Shown here: piece after piece, positions 28,037 to 36,438 of the stretch
Layout of the letters: every line of letters begins with the position of its first letter
Position numbering within the stretch: the first letter of the stretch is position 1
DNA from: Anaerolineales bacterium
GTDB taxonomy: Bacteria; Chloroflexota; Anaerolineae; Anaerolineales; Villigracilaceae
NCBI GenBank assembly: GCA_030583925.1
Contig: CP129482.1
Coordinates: 310,001 to 374,000 of the forward strand
Direction: 5' to 3'
Length of the DNA: 64,000 nt
Notes under the pieces: model-generated
The model's input: the letters and a program-made list of their open reading frames with translations, nothing else
What the model was told of the DNA's origin: nothing
Databases searched by the model: none
Program-made: the position numbers and the translations under genes

Positions 28037-28933
28037 TTATGAGAGGATTCGTTCAGCTCGTTTCTTGGCGCGGAAGACGACCGACGAGGCGACGATGTTC
28101 ACGGCTAACGAGATCAGGAACAACGTCATGCCGATGAAGAACAGCATGTGATAGTGGACGCTTCCGTTGGCGACTTCGCCCATTTCTGCGGCGATGGTCG
28201 CGGTCATTGTGCGGACGGGGGCGAAGAGACTACCGAGTTTGATCGCAAGCACGGGCGCGTTGCCCGTCACCATCATCACGGTCATCGTCTCGCCGATGGC
28301 GCGTCCGATGCCGAGCATGACGGCGGTGAGCGCTCCCGATTTTGCGGCGGGAAGAGTCACGCGCCAGATCGTTTGCCAGCGCGTCGCGCCGAGCGCCCAT
28401 GCGCCTTCACGATATGACCGCGGCACTGCGTCGAGCGCGTCCTCCGCCACCGACACGATGGTCGGTACGGCGATCCCGCCGAGGAGGAGGGACCCAGTAA
28501 AAGCGGTCAGACCAGTTGGAAGGTCGAGAAAGACGCGTAAGAATGGGGAGACGAGAAGAATCCCAAGAAATCCTAAAACGACCGAGGGGAGTCCGCCAAG
28601 TAATTCCACGAGGGGTTTGAGAATCTCGCGCATCCAACGCGGGGCGATCTCTGAAATGTAAACCGCCGTGCCGATGCCGAGCGGGAAGGCGATGAGCATG
28701 GCGCCGATGGTGACGACGAGCGAGCCCGTGATGAGCGGCAAGATGCCGAACATGTCTTCGATGGGATACCAACGCACGCTGAAGAGGTTGGCGAGGTCAA
28801 CTTCGCCGAGCGTCGGCGCGCCCTCACGGATGAGGAAGAAAAAGATCAGCGCGACGAAGACGATGGCGGAGTAGCCCGAGGTTTGGATGAGGCGCGTGAT
28901 GATGAATTCACGCCAGTTGAGGGATTTTTCCAT
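28037..28933 (-). CDS. pstC: Phosphate ABC transporter permease PstC
   Basis: 298 residues, six membrane helices. The EAA-type loop ALDAVPRSYREGAWALGATRW and the following AVMLGIGRAIGETMTVMMVTG are typical of PstC; the N-terminus up to helix 1 is short. The start was placed at MEKSLNWREF because the longer reading (to 28975) is encoded by a D-family repeat. The gap to pstS is taken up by that repeat (28944-29075). Confidence 0.94.
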   Translation of the reverse strand: MEKSLNWREFIITRLIQTSGYSAIVFVALIFFFLIREGAPTLGEVDLANLFSVRWYPIEDMFGILPLITGSLVVTIGAMLIAFPLGIGTAVYISEIAPRWMREILKPLVELLGGLPSVVLGFLGILLVSPFLRVFLDLPTGLTAFTGSLLLGGIAVPTIVSVAEDALDAVPRSYREGAWALGATRWQTIWRVTLPAAKSGALTAVMLGIGRAIGETMTVMMVTGNAPVLAIKLGSLFAPVRTMTATIAAEMGEVANGSVHYHMLFFIGMTLFLISLAVNIVASSVVFRAKKRAERILS

Positions 28934-28943
28934 AATTTTCCAT

Positions 28944-29075
28944 ATGTCATTGCGAGGGCGCTCTTCCCGAAGCAATCTCGCCTAACCTCCAAACAATTTG
29001 GAACGCACACACGAGATTGCTTCGTCGGCTCTTCGACTTCGTTTTACTCCGCTCAGAGCCTCCTCGCAATGACAT
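28944..29075. repeat. D-family long inverted repeat between pstS and pstC
   Basis: 132 bases from ATGTCATTGCGAGGGCG to CCTCGCAATGACAT, with inner GAAGCAATCTCG/GAGATTGCTTCG hairpins. It touches the pstS stop codon and lies inside the operon, so it will be part of the pst mRNA. Confidence 0.9.
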
Positions 29076-29947
29076 TAATGAACAGGCACAAAGCCAAGTT
29101 CAGCGACGATCTCCTGCGCTTCTGCGCCAAGAATCCAATCCAAATAATCTTTCACGAATCCTGTCGGCTCGCCGTCGGTGTACATGTACAGGTCGCGAGC
29201 GATGGGATAACTCTTATCGTTCACCGTTGGAATCGAAGGCAGGACGTACGCGCCTCCTGTTTCTTCTGCGATGGCGATCATTTTCAAATCGTCAGGTACA
29301 TAGCCCAAACCGTCGTAGCCGATTGCGTTTGGGTTCTGCCGCACTTCGATGATAATTCCCTCTGACGACGGAAGCAACAACGTGTCCGTTGAGAACAATG
29401 TTTTATCGTCGCTGTTTCCCAGTCGCAATACCGTTTCCAAAAAATAAACATGCGTGCCAGAGTTGGTCTCACGTGAGAGCCGCACGATGGGGCGATCCTC
29501 GCCGCCGACCTCTTTCCAGTTGTTGATCTTGCCGCTGTAAATATCCGAGAGTTGTTGAAGCGTCAACTCCGAAACAGGATTATCGGGATTGACGATCACG
29601 GCAATCGCATCACGCGCAATGACATGCTCAACAGGGTTCACGCCGTTCGCCTGCGCGGCTTCGATCTCTTCCGTTTTGATTCTGCGCGACGCGCTCGCAA
29701 TGTCCACGGTGTTGTTGATGAGCGCGGCGATGCCCGTGCCTGTCCCTCCGCCTGTCACCGAGATTCGCACGTCCGAGCGCTCGGCTTGATATGTCTCTGC
29801 CCACGCCAGCGCGAGATTGACGATGGTATCCGAGCCTTTGTTTTCGATGTATTTTGTTGATGTGTTGGCGGGGGATTGTGAAGACGATGAACTACACGAT
29901 GTAACGATGAAAGAGGAAAGAAGAAAGAGGACGACAACGCGCTTCAT
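29075..29947 (-). CDS. pstS: Phosphate-binding lipoprotein PstS
   Basis: 290 residues. Captures phosphate outside the cell and hands it to PstCA. Lipobox VTSC (Cys18), then NKGSDTIVNLALAWAE, the phosphate-loop TGGGTGTGIAAL (about residues 64-75), SASRRIK, AIAVIVNPDNPV and RLSRETNSGTHVYF, all characteristic of the PstS/PBP family. The hydrophobic core of the signal peptide (LFLLSSFI) is encoded by a polypurine/polypyrimidine repeat found elsewhere in the window. First gene of pstSCAB; TATAAT ends eight bases before the start. Confidence 0.94.
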   Translation of the reverse strand: MKRVVVLFLLSSFIVTSCSSSSSQSPANTSTKYIENKGSDTIVNLALAWAETYQAERSDVRISVTGGGTGTGIAALINNTVDIASASRRIKTEEIEAAQANGVNPVEHVIARDAIAVIVNPDNPVSELTLQQLSDIYSGKINNWKEVGGEDRPIVRLSRETNSGTHVYFLETVLRLGNSDDKTLFSTDTLLLPSSEGIIIEVRQNPNAIGYDGLGYVPDDLKMIAIAEETGGAYVLPSIPTVNDKSYPIARDLYMYTDGEPTGFVKDYLDWILGAEAQEIVAELGFVPVH

Positions 29948-29955
29948 TGACGAGA

Positions 29956-29961
29956 ATTATA
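29956..29961 (-). promoter_or_regulatory. -10 hexamer TATAAT of pstS
   Basis: Minus-strand TATAAT ending eight bases before the pstS start. With the divergent promoter at 30109 it defines a shared control region of about 170 bases. No Pho-box repeat could be recognised. Confidence 0.5.
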
Positions 29962-30108
29962 CTGGATGAAGAACCGCTTCGGACTCAGTTCGGGCTGGTT
30001 CAGTTTTCTTCAACTTTTTTCTCCCCTCATCCCCGCTGAAGGGTACGATGTGAACCCCCGTGCTATTCCCACGAAGCCCGCTCAAGCGGACTCAATCCCT
30101 TTCTTTGA

Positions 30109-30114
30109 TAAAAT
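30109..30114 (+). promoter_or_regulatory. -10 hexamer TAAAAT of the second pstB
   Basis: Ends six bases before the ATG at 30121; leaderless-type arrangement. Confidence 0.4.
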
Positions 30115-30120
30115 CGTTCC

Positions 30121-30870
30121 ATGTCCGCCTTCTCTGTCCAACACTTGGACTTTTACTACAATGCCAACGCTAAAACTCTTTCCGACATCAGCATCGAGAT
30201 CGAGCCGCGTAAAGTGACCGCGCTCATCGGTCCGTCGGGATGCGGCAAGTCCACGTTTTTGCGTTGTTTGAATCGGATGAACGACACCATCGCAGGCACT
30301 CGCGTGGACGGGAAGATTCTCTTGAATGGAGAAGATATTTACGGGGAAACCATGGACGTGGTTAGTCTTCGTCAACGCGTGGGCATGGTGTTCCAGAAGC
30401 CAAATCCGTTCCCGCAATCCATTTACGATAACGTAGCGTTTGGTCCACGAGTGATGAGCATGGATGTGGACATGGACAAGGTCGTTCGTGAAAGCCTCGA
30501 ACGCGCCGCGCTGTGGGACGATGTGAAAGACGACCTCAAAGCCGACGCGTTGAGCCTCGCCCTCGGTCAGCAACAGCGGCTGTGCATCGCCCGCGTGATC
30601 GCCGTACAGCCCGAAGTGATTCTCATGGACGAGTCCACCTCCGCCCTCGACCCGATCGCCACCTTACGCGTGGAAGAACTCATCGCCGAGTTGAAGCAGG
30701 ATTACACCATCGTCATCGTCACACACAACATGCAACAAGCCGCGCGCGTATCTGATTACACAGGTCTGTTCTGGCTGGGACAGTTGGTGGAGTTTTCAGA
30801 GACAAATTCGATGTTCACGAATCCAAAACAGGAATTGACCGAGGCGTATATTACGGGGAGGATGGGGTAA
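30121..30870 (+). CDS. pstB: Phosphate ABC transporter ATP-binding protein (PstB, second copy, degenerate signature)
   Basis: 249 residues, close to classical PstB: Walker [11 protein letters not shown]-loop [15 protein letters not shown], switch His in [13 protein letters not shown] and the ending EAYITGRMG. Two catalytic motifs are changed: the signature LSGGQ reads LALGQ and Walker B DEPTSALD reads DESTSALD (catalytic Glu kept). Transcribed divergently from pstSCAB and alone. It may form a heterodimer with the first PstB, or replace it under some condition. Confidence 0.92.
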   Translation: MSAFSVQHLDFYYNANAKTLSDISIEIEPRKVTALIGPSGCGKSTFLRCLNRMNDTIAGTRVDGKILLNGEDIYGETMDVVSLRQRVGMVFQKPNPFPQSIYDNVAFGPRVMSMDVDMDKVVRESLERAALWDDVKDDLKADALSLALGQQQRLCIARVIAVQPEVILMDESTSALDPIATLRVEELIAELKQDYTIVIVTHNMQQAARVSDYTGLFWLGQLVEFSETNSMFTNPKQELTEAYITGRMG

Positions 30871-30872
30871 GA

Positions 30873-30908
30873 AAGGTAGACAGGGAAACAAGTAAACAGG
30901 GAAATAAA
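30873..30908. repeat. N-family repeat (GGTAGACAGGGAAACAAGTAA)
   Basis: Contains GGTAGACAGGGAAACA, found in reverse at 49247-49262 inside the RlmD-like gene, and GGAAACAAGTAAACA, found at 3662-3676 inside the megasynthase. Confidence 0.75.
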
Positions 30909-30969
30909 GAGTGGAGACATTCAACCACGTCTGCGCTCTTCAATTGCCATTTACAAATTACCTCATGTT

Positions 30970-31020
30970 AGACCTCCGAAGTCTCCAAGACTTCGGAGGT
31001 CTGCTTTAACCCGCGCCATG
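30970..31020 (+). repeat. 51-bp direct repeat, left flank of A+T-rich island
   Basis: Hairpin AGACCTCCGAAGTCT/AGACTTCGGAGGTCT followed by GCTTTAACCCGCGCCATG. The second copy at 34222-34272 has the same orientation and about six differences, some in the loop. Confidence 0.85.
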
Positions 31021-31094
31021 CCTAAGATTTCTCGCTCGCTTTGCTCGCTCGAAATGACAAAAAGAGAAGCGGGTCGAAATGACAAGCTCATCTA

Positions 31095-31122
31095 TTGACA
31101 TTTCCCCCGCGTGAGTCATAAT
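31095..31122 (+). promoter_or_regulatory. Promoter TTGACA-16-CATAAT, leaderless-type
   Basis: Consensus -35 at 31095-31100 and CATAAT at 31117-31122, ending six bases before the ATG at 31129. Confidence 0.6.
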
Positions 31123-31128
31123 TGCAGT

Positions 31129-32397
31129 ATGCGACTCATCCTCCCCATCCTAATCCTATCCCTGCTCAGCGCTTGCGGAGTTGCGCCCGTCACGCCGCCC
31201 GTCACGCCGACGATGACCGTCACCGCTTCGCCCAGCGCCACGCCGACTCAAGTCGTGACCCCGACTGCAGAATCTTTTGGTCTTTTGTCAAAAATATCAG
31301 ATAAGGTAGAACAGGTATATGGAAAGGATGCCCTCAGCAGACTGGTCGAATCAATTGGGACTGGGGGAGAGGTGACGGGCTATGACTATGTCTCTGGAGC
31401 GGAGTTTAAGGGTACGATTGTTAAAAATACTATTCAGACTTCCGAGACAGCCGACTTTTACTTCAAGACGCTTGTCAAAGCCCAGGTCGAAGGTGAAGAT
31501 GGAAAACTTGTCAACATCGTCTTTAACCCTGACACAGGGAGATGGATTGCTTCTCCTGAAGTAAATACAAACTATCTAGACTATGAAAACTACACTCATT
31601 TTGAAAATATAGTTGATATGGTCGAGTCGGGGGATCTATCACTCGCCCTTCTTACACAACCTGATCTTGCCAAGCCTTTTCCAGACATAGTCGAAAAGGC
31701 AAACTATTGGATATCATCAGCACATTATGGGATCCAAAATGGAGATGGAACCAATACTGACGAATATTATTACTATCTTTTTCCAGCTCGAGAAGGAGCG
31801 ACAGAATACTTATACAACGGAGGTGGGGCTTTCAACGGAGACAAAAAACCAATCCGCAATATCATAGTCCAAGGAGAGGCTGATGGACGACCGATTCACC
31901 TTATCATTGCTGAGATGCGAAATACCGACGGGAAAAACTTTTTTTTGATGACAGGAGTTGTTGATGAAGCATTTGATTACGCTTTTTCAGGGCCTAGCTC
32001 TGTAAACGCTCAAGGAAAAAACGGTTTACAGGTGATTTTCCAAGACAATGAATACTATACTATCCCAGTCATTCCTCCACCGACTGCTGACTATTGGGGC
32101 AATTTTATAGCAAAAAATACTGAACACCCTGTAGGATTTCGTATCGGTTATGACATTGGAGGATCAGACCCTATCTTTAGTATGCAAAATCCGGGAGAGT
32201 TTTTAAGCATGCTTCCTGAAGATTTGCAAACACTCCTTATCAATGATATTGATAACTTAGTAGGAGCTCACCATGCTAATTCTGTCGATGTCTTTCAGAT
32301 TGAAGGGGGACTGACTGAAGAGATGATGAAATATCTGAGCCAGCACATAAGCGAAACTGCCTTTATGAGGGTGCCACCGATATTTCAAAACCCATGA
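31129..32397 (+). CDS. Putative lipoprotein of unknown family, mosaic composition
   Basis: 422 residues. Signal peptide MRLILPILILSLLSAC with lipobox Cys16, a Thr/Pro-rich linker (about residues 17-45), then a 375-residue body that I do not recognise, with Trp/Tyr-rich blocks such as NYWISSAHYGIQNGDG and HPVGFRIGYDIGGSDP. The DNA changes character near 31270: the signal and linker are G+C rich like the host genes, the body is A+T rich. This suggests that a foreign domain was joined to a local lipoprotein leader. Start 31129 fits the signal peptide and promoter; 31111 (GTG) adds six residues. Confidence 0.6.
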   Translation: MRLILPILILSLLSACGVAPVTPPVTPTMTVTASPSATPTQVVTPTAESFGLLSKISDKVEQVYGKDALSRLVESIGTGGEVTGYDYVSGAEFKGTIVKNTIQTSETADFYFKTLVKAQVEGEDGKLVNIVFNPDTGRWIASPEVNTNYLDYENYTHFENIVDMVESGDLSLALLTQPDLAKPFPDIVEKANYWISSAHYGIQNGDGTNTDEYYYYLFPAREGATEYLYNGGGAFNGDKKPIRNIIVQGEADGRPIHLIIAEMRNTDGKNFFLMTGVVDEAFDYAFSGPSSVNAQGKNGLQVIFQDNEYYTIPVIPPPTADYWGNFIAKNTEHPVGFRIGYDIGGSDPIFSMQNPGEFLSMLPEDLQTLLINDIDNLVGAHHANSVDVFQIEGGLTEEMMKYLSQHISETAFMRVPPIFQNP

Positions 32398-32799
32398 CAA
32401 TCTACCTCTAGCTGTTTTTTTCTTAATCCTGTATTTTCCCCTATTACACTTTTTCTCTCCCGTCACACCGACGAAAGTCGGTGTCCACAGATCCATGTGA
32501 CTCATCATCCCAACTTTCTCTTAGTCATCCCGTTATTTCCTTTGTCATCTCATTATTTCCTTTGTCATCCCGTTGAAGAACGGGATCCACATGTTTCGTC
32601 ATACCGTTGAAAAACGGTATCCATATGTTGTTGTTATCCCGCCTTGGCGGGAGATTCCGACCTTCGTCGGCCTGCTCTCGACGGAGTCGGAGAATGACAC
32701 ACCTACCACCTTTCACTAATCACTTATCACTTATTAGATTTCATTGAAAACTGAAAACTTCAAATTGAAAAATATCTGTCCTTTTGTTAGATTGAATTA
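32398..32799. other. Intergenic region rich in small hairpins
   Basis: About 400 bases without a convincing gene. It holds at least six short hairpins: ACCGAC..GTCGGT (about 32467), CCCGTTGAAGAACGGG (about 32569), ACCGTTGAAAAACGGT (about 32602), CCCGCCTTGGCGGG (about 32638), CCGACCTTCGTCGG (about 32657) and CGACGGAGTCG (about 32679), separated by 'TTTGTCATC'-like stretches. None is followed by a clear U-run terminator. Different from the repeat families in the rest of the window, in keeping with a foreign origin of the island. Confidence 0.6.
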
Positions 32800-34275
32800 A
32801 TGAAGAAGACTTTGTTCCTTATAATTGCCTTTCTTTCACTTGTCGTAGGCTTTTCTTTTGTCGCTCCAACCAGTGTCAAAGCCCAGTGCGTATGCCGACA
32901 GTACGGATGTAACGCTAATGAGGTTTTGACTGATCTTTGTACTAACCCTCCTGGGAGCAAGTACTGTTGTCTAATTGCCCCGACTTCGACACCAACCCCA
33001 AAACCAACCAATAATCCCGTCCCTCCTCCAACTGCGACACCTGCCTCAGGTGCCTGTGGTCCGCTTGGGGGTTTTGGCAGTTGTGGAGGAAGTTGTAATA
33101 TCGGTCAAGAGTGTATCGTCGGTTCTGGAGGATGTGGTTGTTATAATACTAATGTTATTGCTTGTGTTCCAGCCTGTACTATCGCAAATACTTCATGTGA
33201 TCCTGGCACCAATGCTTTTTGTAACTACTCTACAGGTCAGTGTGGATGCACACAGCTGACAGGTAATAGCTGCTGTGATGTCTGGAGTAATTGGGGGGCT
33301 TGCGGTGGGGCTGGCGCCAATCTACAGCAGAGAGAGTGCCAAAGTCCAAATAATTGTAATGACGTCCAAGTACGATCATGCACAGGAAGTGTCGGTCCAA
33401 CCAATCCGCCCCAACCGACAGATGATGACAACAACCCCAACCCGACCAATACCCCAAATCTTACCAACACTCCAGCCCCGACCAGTACGACAGCGCCGAC
33501 CAGCTCTCCTACTCCCACCCCGACGACACCACCTGCCCCAGGGCCCTGGGTGAAGCTCAAAGGGCTTTCCTACTACTCAAAAAGCTCGCTGACTGACAAC
33601 ATCCCACTTGCCCCCGCCCTCTACGACAGCGACGACAGTGTCAACGCCCACCTCATCCTTGAAGGCGAATCGGGCGGACTGGTCGCTGGGTCAAGTATAA
33701 GCCTGACTGGCTTAAACACCAATGCTAAGCCCAACGAAAACGGCTGGCTTTTGACAGGCTACACAAGTAGTTTCAGCATGACGCCAGCAGTCTTCAAAAG
33801 CTATACGACAGCCAGAAAAGAGTACCAATCGATAACTACTCTTGATGATGTTAATAGCGACGGGATCTATCTCTGGACAGGAAGTGACCCACTTGTGATA
33901 GACGATACCAACAAGTCCAACTTCAACAGCCGAAAGGTAGTCCTTATCACAACTGGGACGGTGACGGTAAGCGCCACGACACTGTCGCCGACTTCAGGGT
34001 CTCTGGCTGTGGTCGCTCCAACGATAAACTTCAGCGGGACAACTGTACAGGCAGATGGAGTCTATATCGCCGACACAATTACGACAGGGACTGCCTCAAA
34101 TCAGGGACTGAAGATAGTCGGCAACCTGGTCGCCCAGTCAAGCTTTACCAACAATCGCCAGTGGTCTAATCTAAATCGTCCATCAGTCTTTGTCGTCTTT
34201 GATCAGCAGAAGTATATGCATAGACCTCCGAAGTCTTGGAGACTTCGGAAGTCTGCTTTAACCCGCGCCGTGTAA
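32800..34275 (+). CDS. Secreted Cys-rich protein, C-terminus replaced by a repeat
   Basis: 491 residues. Signal peptide (about residues 1-27), a Cys-rich region (about 28-200, with many Cys pairs of the CGxCGGSCNIGQEC type, possibly EGF- or granulin-like), a Thr/Pro/Asn linker (200-245) and a beta-rich domain (about 250-470) ending NRPSVFVVFDQQKYM. From memory, this ending is typical of surface proteins of Patescibacteria (Microgenomates), where it continues with a conserved tail. Here the last 18 codons (HRPPKSWRLRKSALTRAV) are read from the 51-bp repeat, so the protein is truncated. Not expected in Chloroflexota; possibly transferred DNA. Confidence 0.6.
   Translation: MKKTLFLIIAFLSLVVGFSFVAPTSVKAQCVCRQYGCNANEVLTDLCTNPPGSKYCCLIAPTSTPTPKPTNNPVPPPTATPASGACGPLGGFGSCGGSCNIGQECIVGSGGCGCYNTNVIACVPACTIANTSCDPGTNAFCNYSTGQCGCTQLTGNSCCDVWSNWGACGGAGANLQQRECQSPNNCNDVQVRSCTGSVGPTNPPQPTDDDNNPNPTNTPNLTNTPAPTSTTAPTSSPTPTPTTPPAPGPWVKLKGLSYYSKSSLTDNIPLAPALYDSDDSVNAHLILEGESGGLVAGSSISLTGLNTNAKPNENGWLLTGYTSSFSMTPAVFKSYTTARKEYQSITTLDDVNSDGIYLWTGSDPLVIDDTNKSNFNSRKVVLITTGTVTVSATTLSPTSGSLAVVAPTINFSGTTVQADGVYIADTITTGTASNQGLKIVGNLVAQSSFTNNRQWSNLNRPSVFVVFDQQKYMHRPPKSWRLRKSALTRAV
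34222..34272 (+). repeat. 51-bp direct repeat, right flank of A+T-rich island
   Basis: AGACCTCCGAAGTCT ... CTGCTTTAACCCGCGCCGTG, same orientation as 30970-31020. It lies inside the 3' end of the preceding reading frame. Confidence 0.85.
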
Positions 34276-34392
34276 AAATTCTCGAGGAGATTTGGTTTGG
34301 TTGCAGGAATGTTCGTATCTCACGGGGAGGGTGGGATATGGTAGTCTTGCCTGTGTCCACAGGTTAGTCTACAATGGAATGGCGAGGTTCTA

Positions 34393-34611
34393 ATGGCTAT
34401 ATTCAACGTTCACGAAGCGAAAACCCATTTCTCCAAGTTGATCGAGCGCGTATTGAATGGCGAGGAAGTAATTATTGCCAAATCGGGCAAACCCGTAGCG
34501 CGCATTCTCCCTGTTGATACGAATAAAGCGCCGCGCAAGCCAGGGAATGACAAAGGCAGGGTTATTATCAAGCCTGATTTTGACGCGCCGCTGGAAGAAT
34601 TTTTAGCATGA
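34393..34611 (+). CDS. Phd/YefM-type antitoxin, without its toxin
   Basis: 72 residues. The N-terminal MAIFNVHEAKTHFSKLIERV and GEEVIIAKSGKPVARILP are the standard Phd/YefM DNA-binding fold of VapBC- or Phd-Doc-type antitoxins; the C-terminal DFDAPLEEFLA is the usual toxin-binding tail. The stop overlaps a second ATG (ATGA at 34608), the normal start of a PIN toxin, but that frame closes after three codons (M-R-R-stop) and no toxin sequence follows before the terminator. The antitoxin therefore looks orphaned. Confidence 0.85.
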   Translation: MAIFNVHEAKTHFSKLIERVLNGEEVIIAKSGKPVARILPVDTNKAPRKPGNDKGRVIIKPDFDAPLEEFLA

Positions 34612-34661
34612 GGCGCTAGCTGAACGGGCATATTTCTCTTACTATGTTGATGTGATCTGGT

Positions 34662-34696
34662 AAAAAAGACGACTGTTCTAACGCAGTCGTCTTTTA
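34662..34696. terminator. Bidirectional rho-independent terminator
   Basis: Stem AAAGACGACTG / CAGTCGTCTTT with A- and T-runs on either side, between the antitoxin and the convergent phoU. Confidence 0.85.
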
Positions 34697-34701
34697 CTAT
34701 C

Positions 34702-35391
34702 TCAATTATGTTGCCCCTTCCAAAACTCATCGTCCGTTGCTTTGATCTCGCGCATCTCGCCCGTCACGATGAATACCGTCCGTTCGCAGATGTTGGTCAC
34801 GCGGTCAGCGACGCGTTCGAGGTTGTGCGCCACCCATAACAACCAGTTGGCGCGTTCGATGGTCGTGGGGTCTTGAATGATGAAGGTCATCAGTTCACGG
34901 TACACCTGATTGTACAAGGCGTCTACTTCGTCATCCTGAATGGGGATGGATTTCGCCGCTTCCACGTCTTCGTTGACGAAGGCGGTCAACGCGCGGTGGA
35001 GCATGTCCGCGCCGATCTGCGCCATGCGCGGCACGTCGATCAGCGGTTTGAGCAGGGGTTGGTCTCCCATGCGGATGTTGATGTTGGCAATCCCTTTGGC
35101 GTAATCGCCCATCCGCTCCAATTCAGAGATGATCTCCATCGTCGAAGCCAGTAAACGCAGGTCGTGCGCCATCGGTTGCTGTGTGGCGATTAACACCATG
35201 AGCTTGTTCTCGATCTCAAAGCGTTTTGCGTTAATCGCCTGATCTTCGGCGAAGATTTTCTCAGAGGCTTTGACGTCGCGTTTCTTCAACGCTTCCACCG
35301 AGTCGAGGATCGCTTGCTCGACCATGCTTCCCAGAGCAAGCACGTCGCCTTTCACCTGTTGAATCTCCGATTCGAATGTTTTTCTGAGCAT
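34702..35391 (-). CDS. phoU: Phosphate transport regulator PhoU
   Basis: 229 residues, all-helical, two PhoU repeats. Typical positions: MLRKTFESEIQQVKGDVLALG at the start, ERMGDYAKGIANI (first metal-binding helix, near residue 92) and HNLERVADRVTNICERTVF (second, near residue 190). Represses the Pho response and restrains PstSCAB. It lies 3.8 kb from the pst genes, with the A+T-rich island and the second pstB between, so the insertion may have split an older pst-phoU cluster. A GAGAGGC sequence precedes the start. Confidence 0.95.
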   Translation of the reverse strand: MLRKTFESEIQQVKGDVLALGSMVEQAILDSVEALKKRDVKASEKIFAEDQAINAKRFEIENKLMVLIATQQPMAHDLRLLASTMEIISELERMGDYAKGIANINIRMGDQPLLKPLIDVPRMAQIGADMLHRALTAFVNEDVEAAKSIPIQDDEVDALYNQVYRELMTFIIQDPTTIERANWLLWVAHNLERVADRVTNICERTVFIVTGEMREIKATDDEFWKGQHN

Positions 35392-35480
35392 GAACGCCTC
35401 TCGGGTGAGTTTGTCCGATTGTACTATTAACGATATTCTTTTGGCGCGGTAACTGGACGATGAAACAACCCCTTAAAACG

Positions 35481-35515
35481 GCACAAGAGCCGGGGAGGAG
35501 ACCCGGCTCTTGTGC
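35481..35515. terminator. Strong GC-rich hairpin
   Basis: Perfect stem GCACAAGAGCCGG / CCGGCTCTTGTGC with a nine-base loop. There is an A-rich flank on the left (CCCCTTAAAACG) but no long U-run, so terminator function for the minus strand is likely rather than certain. Confidence 0.55.
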
Positions 35516-35533
35516 GCTGAGGAGAGAATGAAA

Positions 35534-35662
35534 CTATTTCCTGATGGGCTTCTGCGCCGCGACCTTTACCTGCTGGCACAGGTAGGCGCTGCGCTTTCGT
35601 GATGTATCTACGATGAAGACTACGATGAGTATTGTGAATGTGCCGATCAGGAATATGTCCAT
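35534..35662 (-). CDS. Possible 42-residue single-helix membrane protein
   Basis: Within a 423-base gap (35392-35814). The minus-strand reading MDIFLIGTFTILIVVFIVD then a basic tail would be a small membrane protein, and it is followed by the hairpin at 35481-35515. A competing plus-strand frame of 24 codons (35528-35602) has a better GAGGAGA ribosome site. Only one of them, or neither, is real. The rest of the gap shows nothing else recognisable. Confidence 0.25.
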   Translation of the reverse strand: MDIFLIGTFTILIVVFIVDTSRKRSAYLCQQVKVAAQKPIRK

Positions 35663-35814
35663 GCGCACAGGATAGCACGGACTCGGTGGTTTGTGCTTTA
35701 CAGCGGGTTTGCCAATGCAAAACAATTATGCAATGATTAAACTAACGGAATCGAAAAGTAAGATACGCTTTTGCATCCCCCGGACCCTCTGCCCAGATTT
35801 GATCGTGAAACGAA

Positions 35815-36438
35815 TTATTCGACGATCACGACCGTGCCGCCGCTGGCGCAAGTAGGAGTATCGGCTCCATGGCAAATGTACACGCTGACGAAGTAGTTAC
35901 CGCGCTTTTCAAGTCTTAATTCAAGCGTCCCATTCGTCTTTTGAGGCTCGATGAATTGTTCTCCATTGAGGTATACATACCAAATATAACTACAACCACC
36001 CCTTCTACATTCGAAAATATTGCCGTCAGGTGCGCGGACGAAGGAGTCTTTTGCATTGAGTGTGACGCTAAGCGGCGCGTGTCCACGCAGTTGGTTTGCC
36101 GTTATTTTGACTTGCATCCCGGTTGACAAGCCTCCTGTTGGAGTAAGCGTTGCAGAAGATGGGATTGGCGTGACACTTGAAGTGGGGGGCAAAGTTTCAG
36201 TAGGATTAAGGATGAATGTTGGGGTAGAAGTAGGTTCAGATATCGGAGTATCCGTTGCAATAGTGGAAGTTGGCATGAAAGTTACGGTTGGTATAGGCTC
36301 AAACAATTTTGAGAACGGCGGAAAATTGAGCAACGCTACCAGAAGAGTCACAATGCCTGTAATGACAGCCGCCCAAATTGGCGCAGTCCACTCTTTTCCA
36401 GTCTTCTTATCTGTGGGTTGATTTGTTTCCTTGCCCAT
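35815..36438 (-). CDS. Membrane-anchored protein with Ser/Thr/Pro linker and PKD-like domain
   Basis: 207 residues. Short cytoplasmic N-terminus, one membrane helix (about residues 21-38, WAAVITGIVTLLVALLNF), a Thr/Pro/Ser-rich stalk (about 45-108) and a C-terminal domain (about 109-207) with KITANQLRGHAPLSVTLNAKD and RLEKRGNYFVSVYICHG, the usual PKD/Ig-like opening and ending. A Cys pair (CRRGGC) may be oxidised outside the cell. GGGAGG precedes the start. Function unknown. Confidence 0.7.
   Translation of the reverse strand: MGKETNQPTDKKTGKEWTAPIWAAVITGIVTLLVALLNFPPFSKLFEPIPTVTFMPTSTIATDTPISEPTSTPTFILNPTETLPPTSSVTPIPSSATLTPTGGLSTGMQVKITANQLRGHAPLSVTLNAKDSFVRAPDGNIFECRRGGCSYIWYVYLNGEQFIEPQKTNGTLELRLEKRGNYFVSVYICHGADTPTCASGGTVVIVE

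Noticed and set aside
32460..32700. Possible CRISPR-like array in the hairpin-rich gap
   Set aside because: The hairpins differ in sequence and spacing and there are no regular unique spacers or cas genes.
30970..34272. The island as an insertion sequence or transposon
   Set aside because: No transposase or integrase and no target-site duplication seen; the flanking repeats are direct, not inverted.
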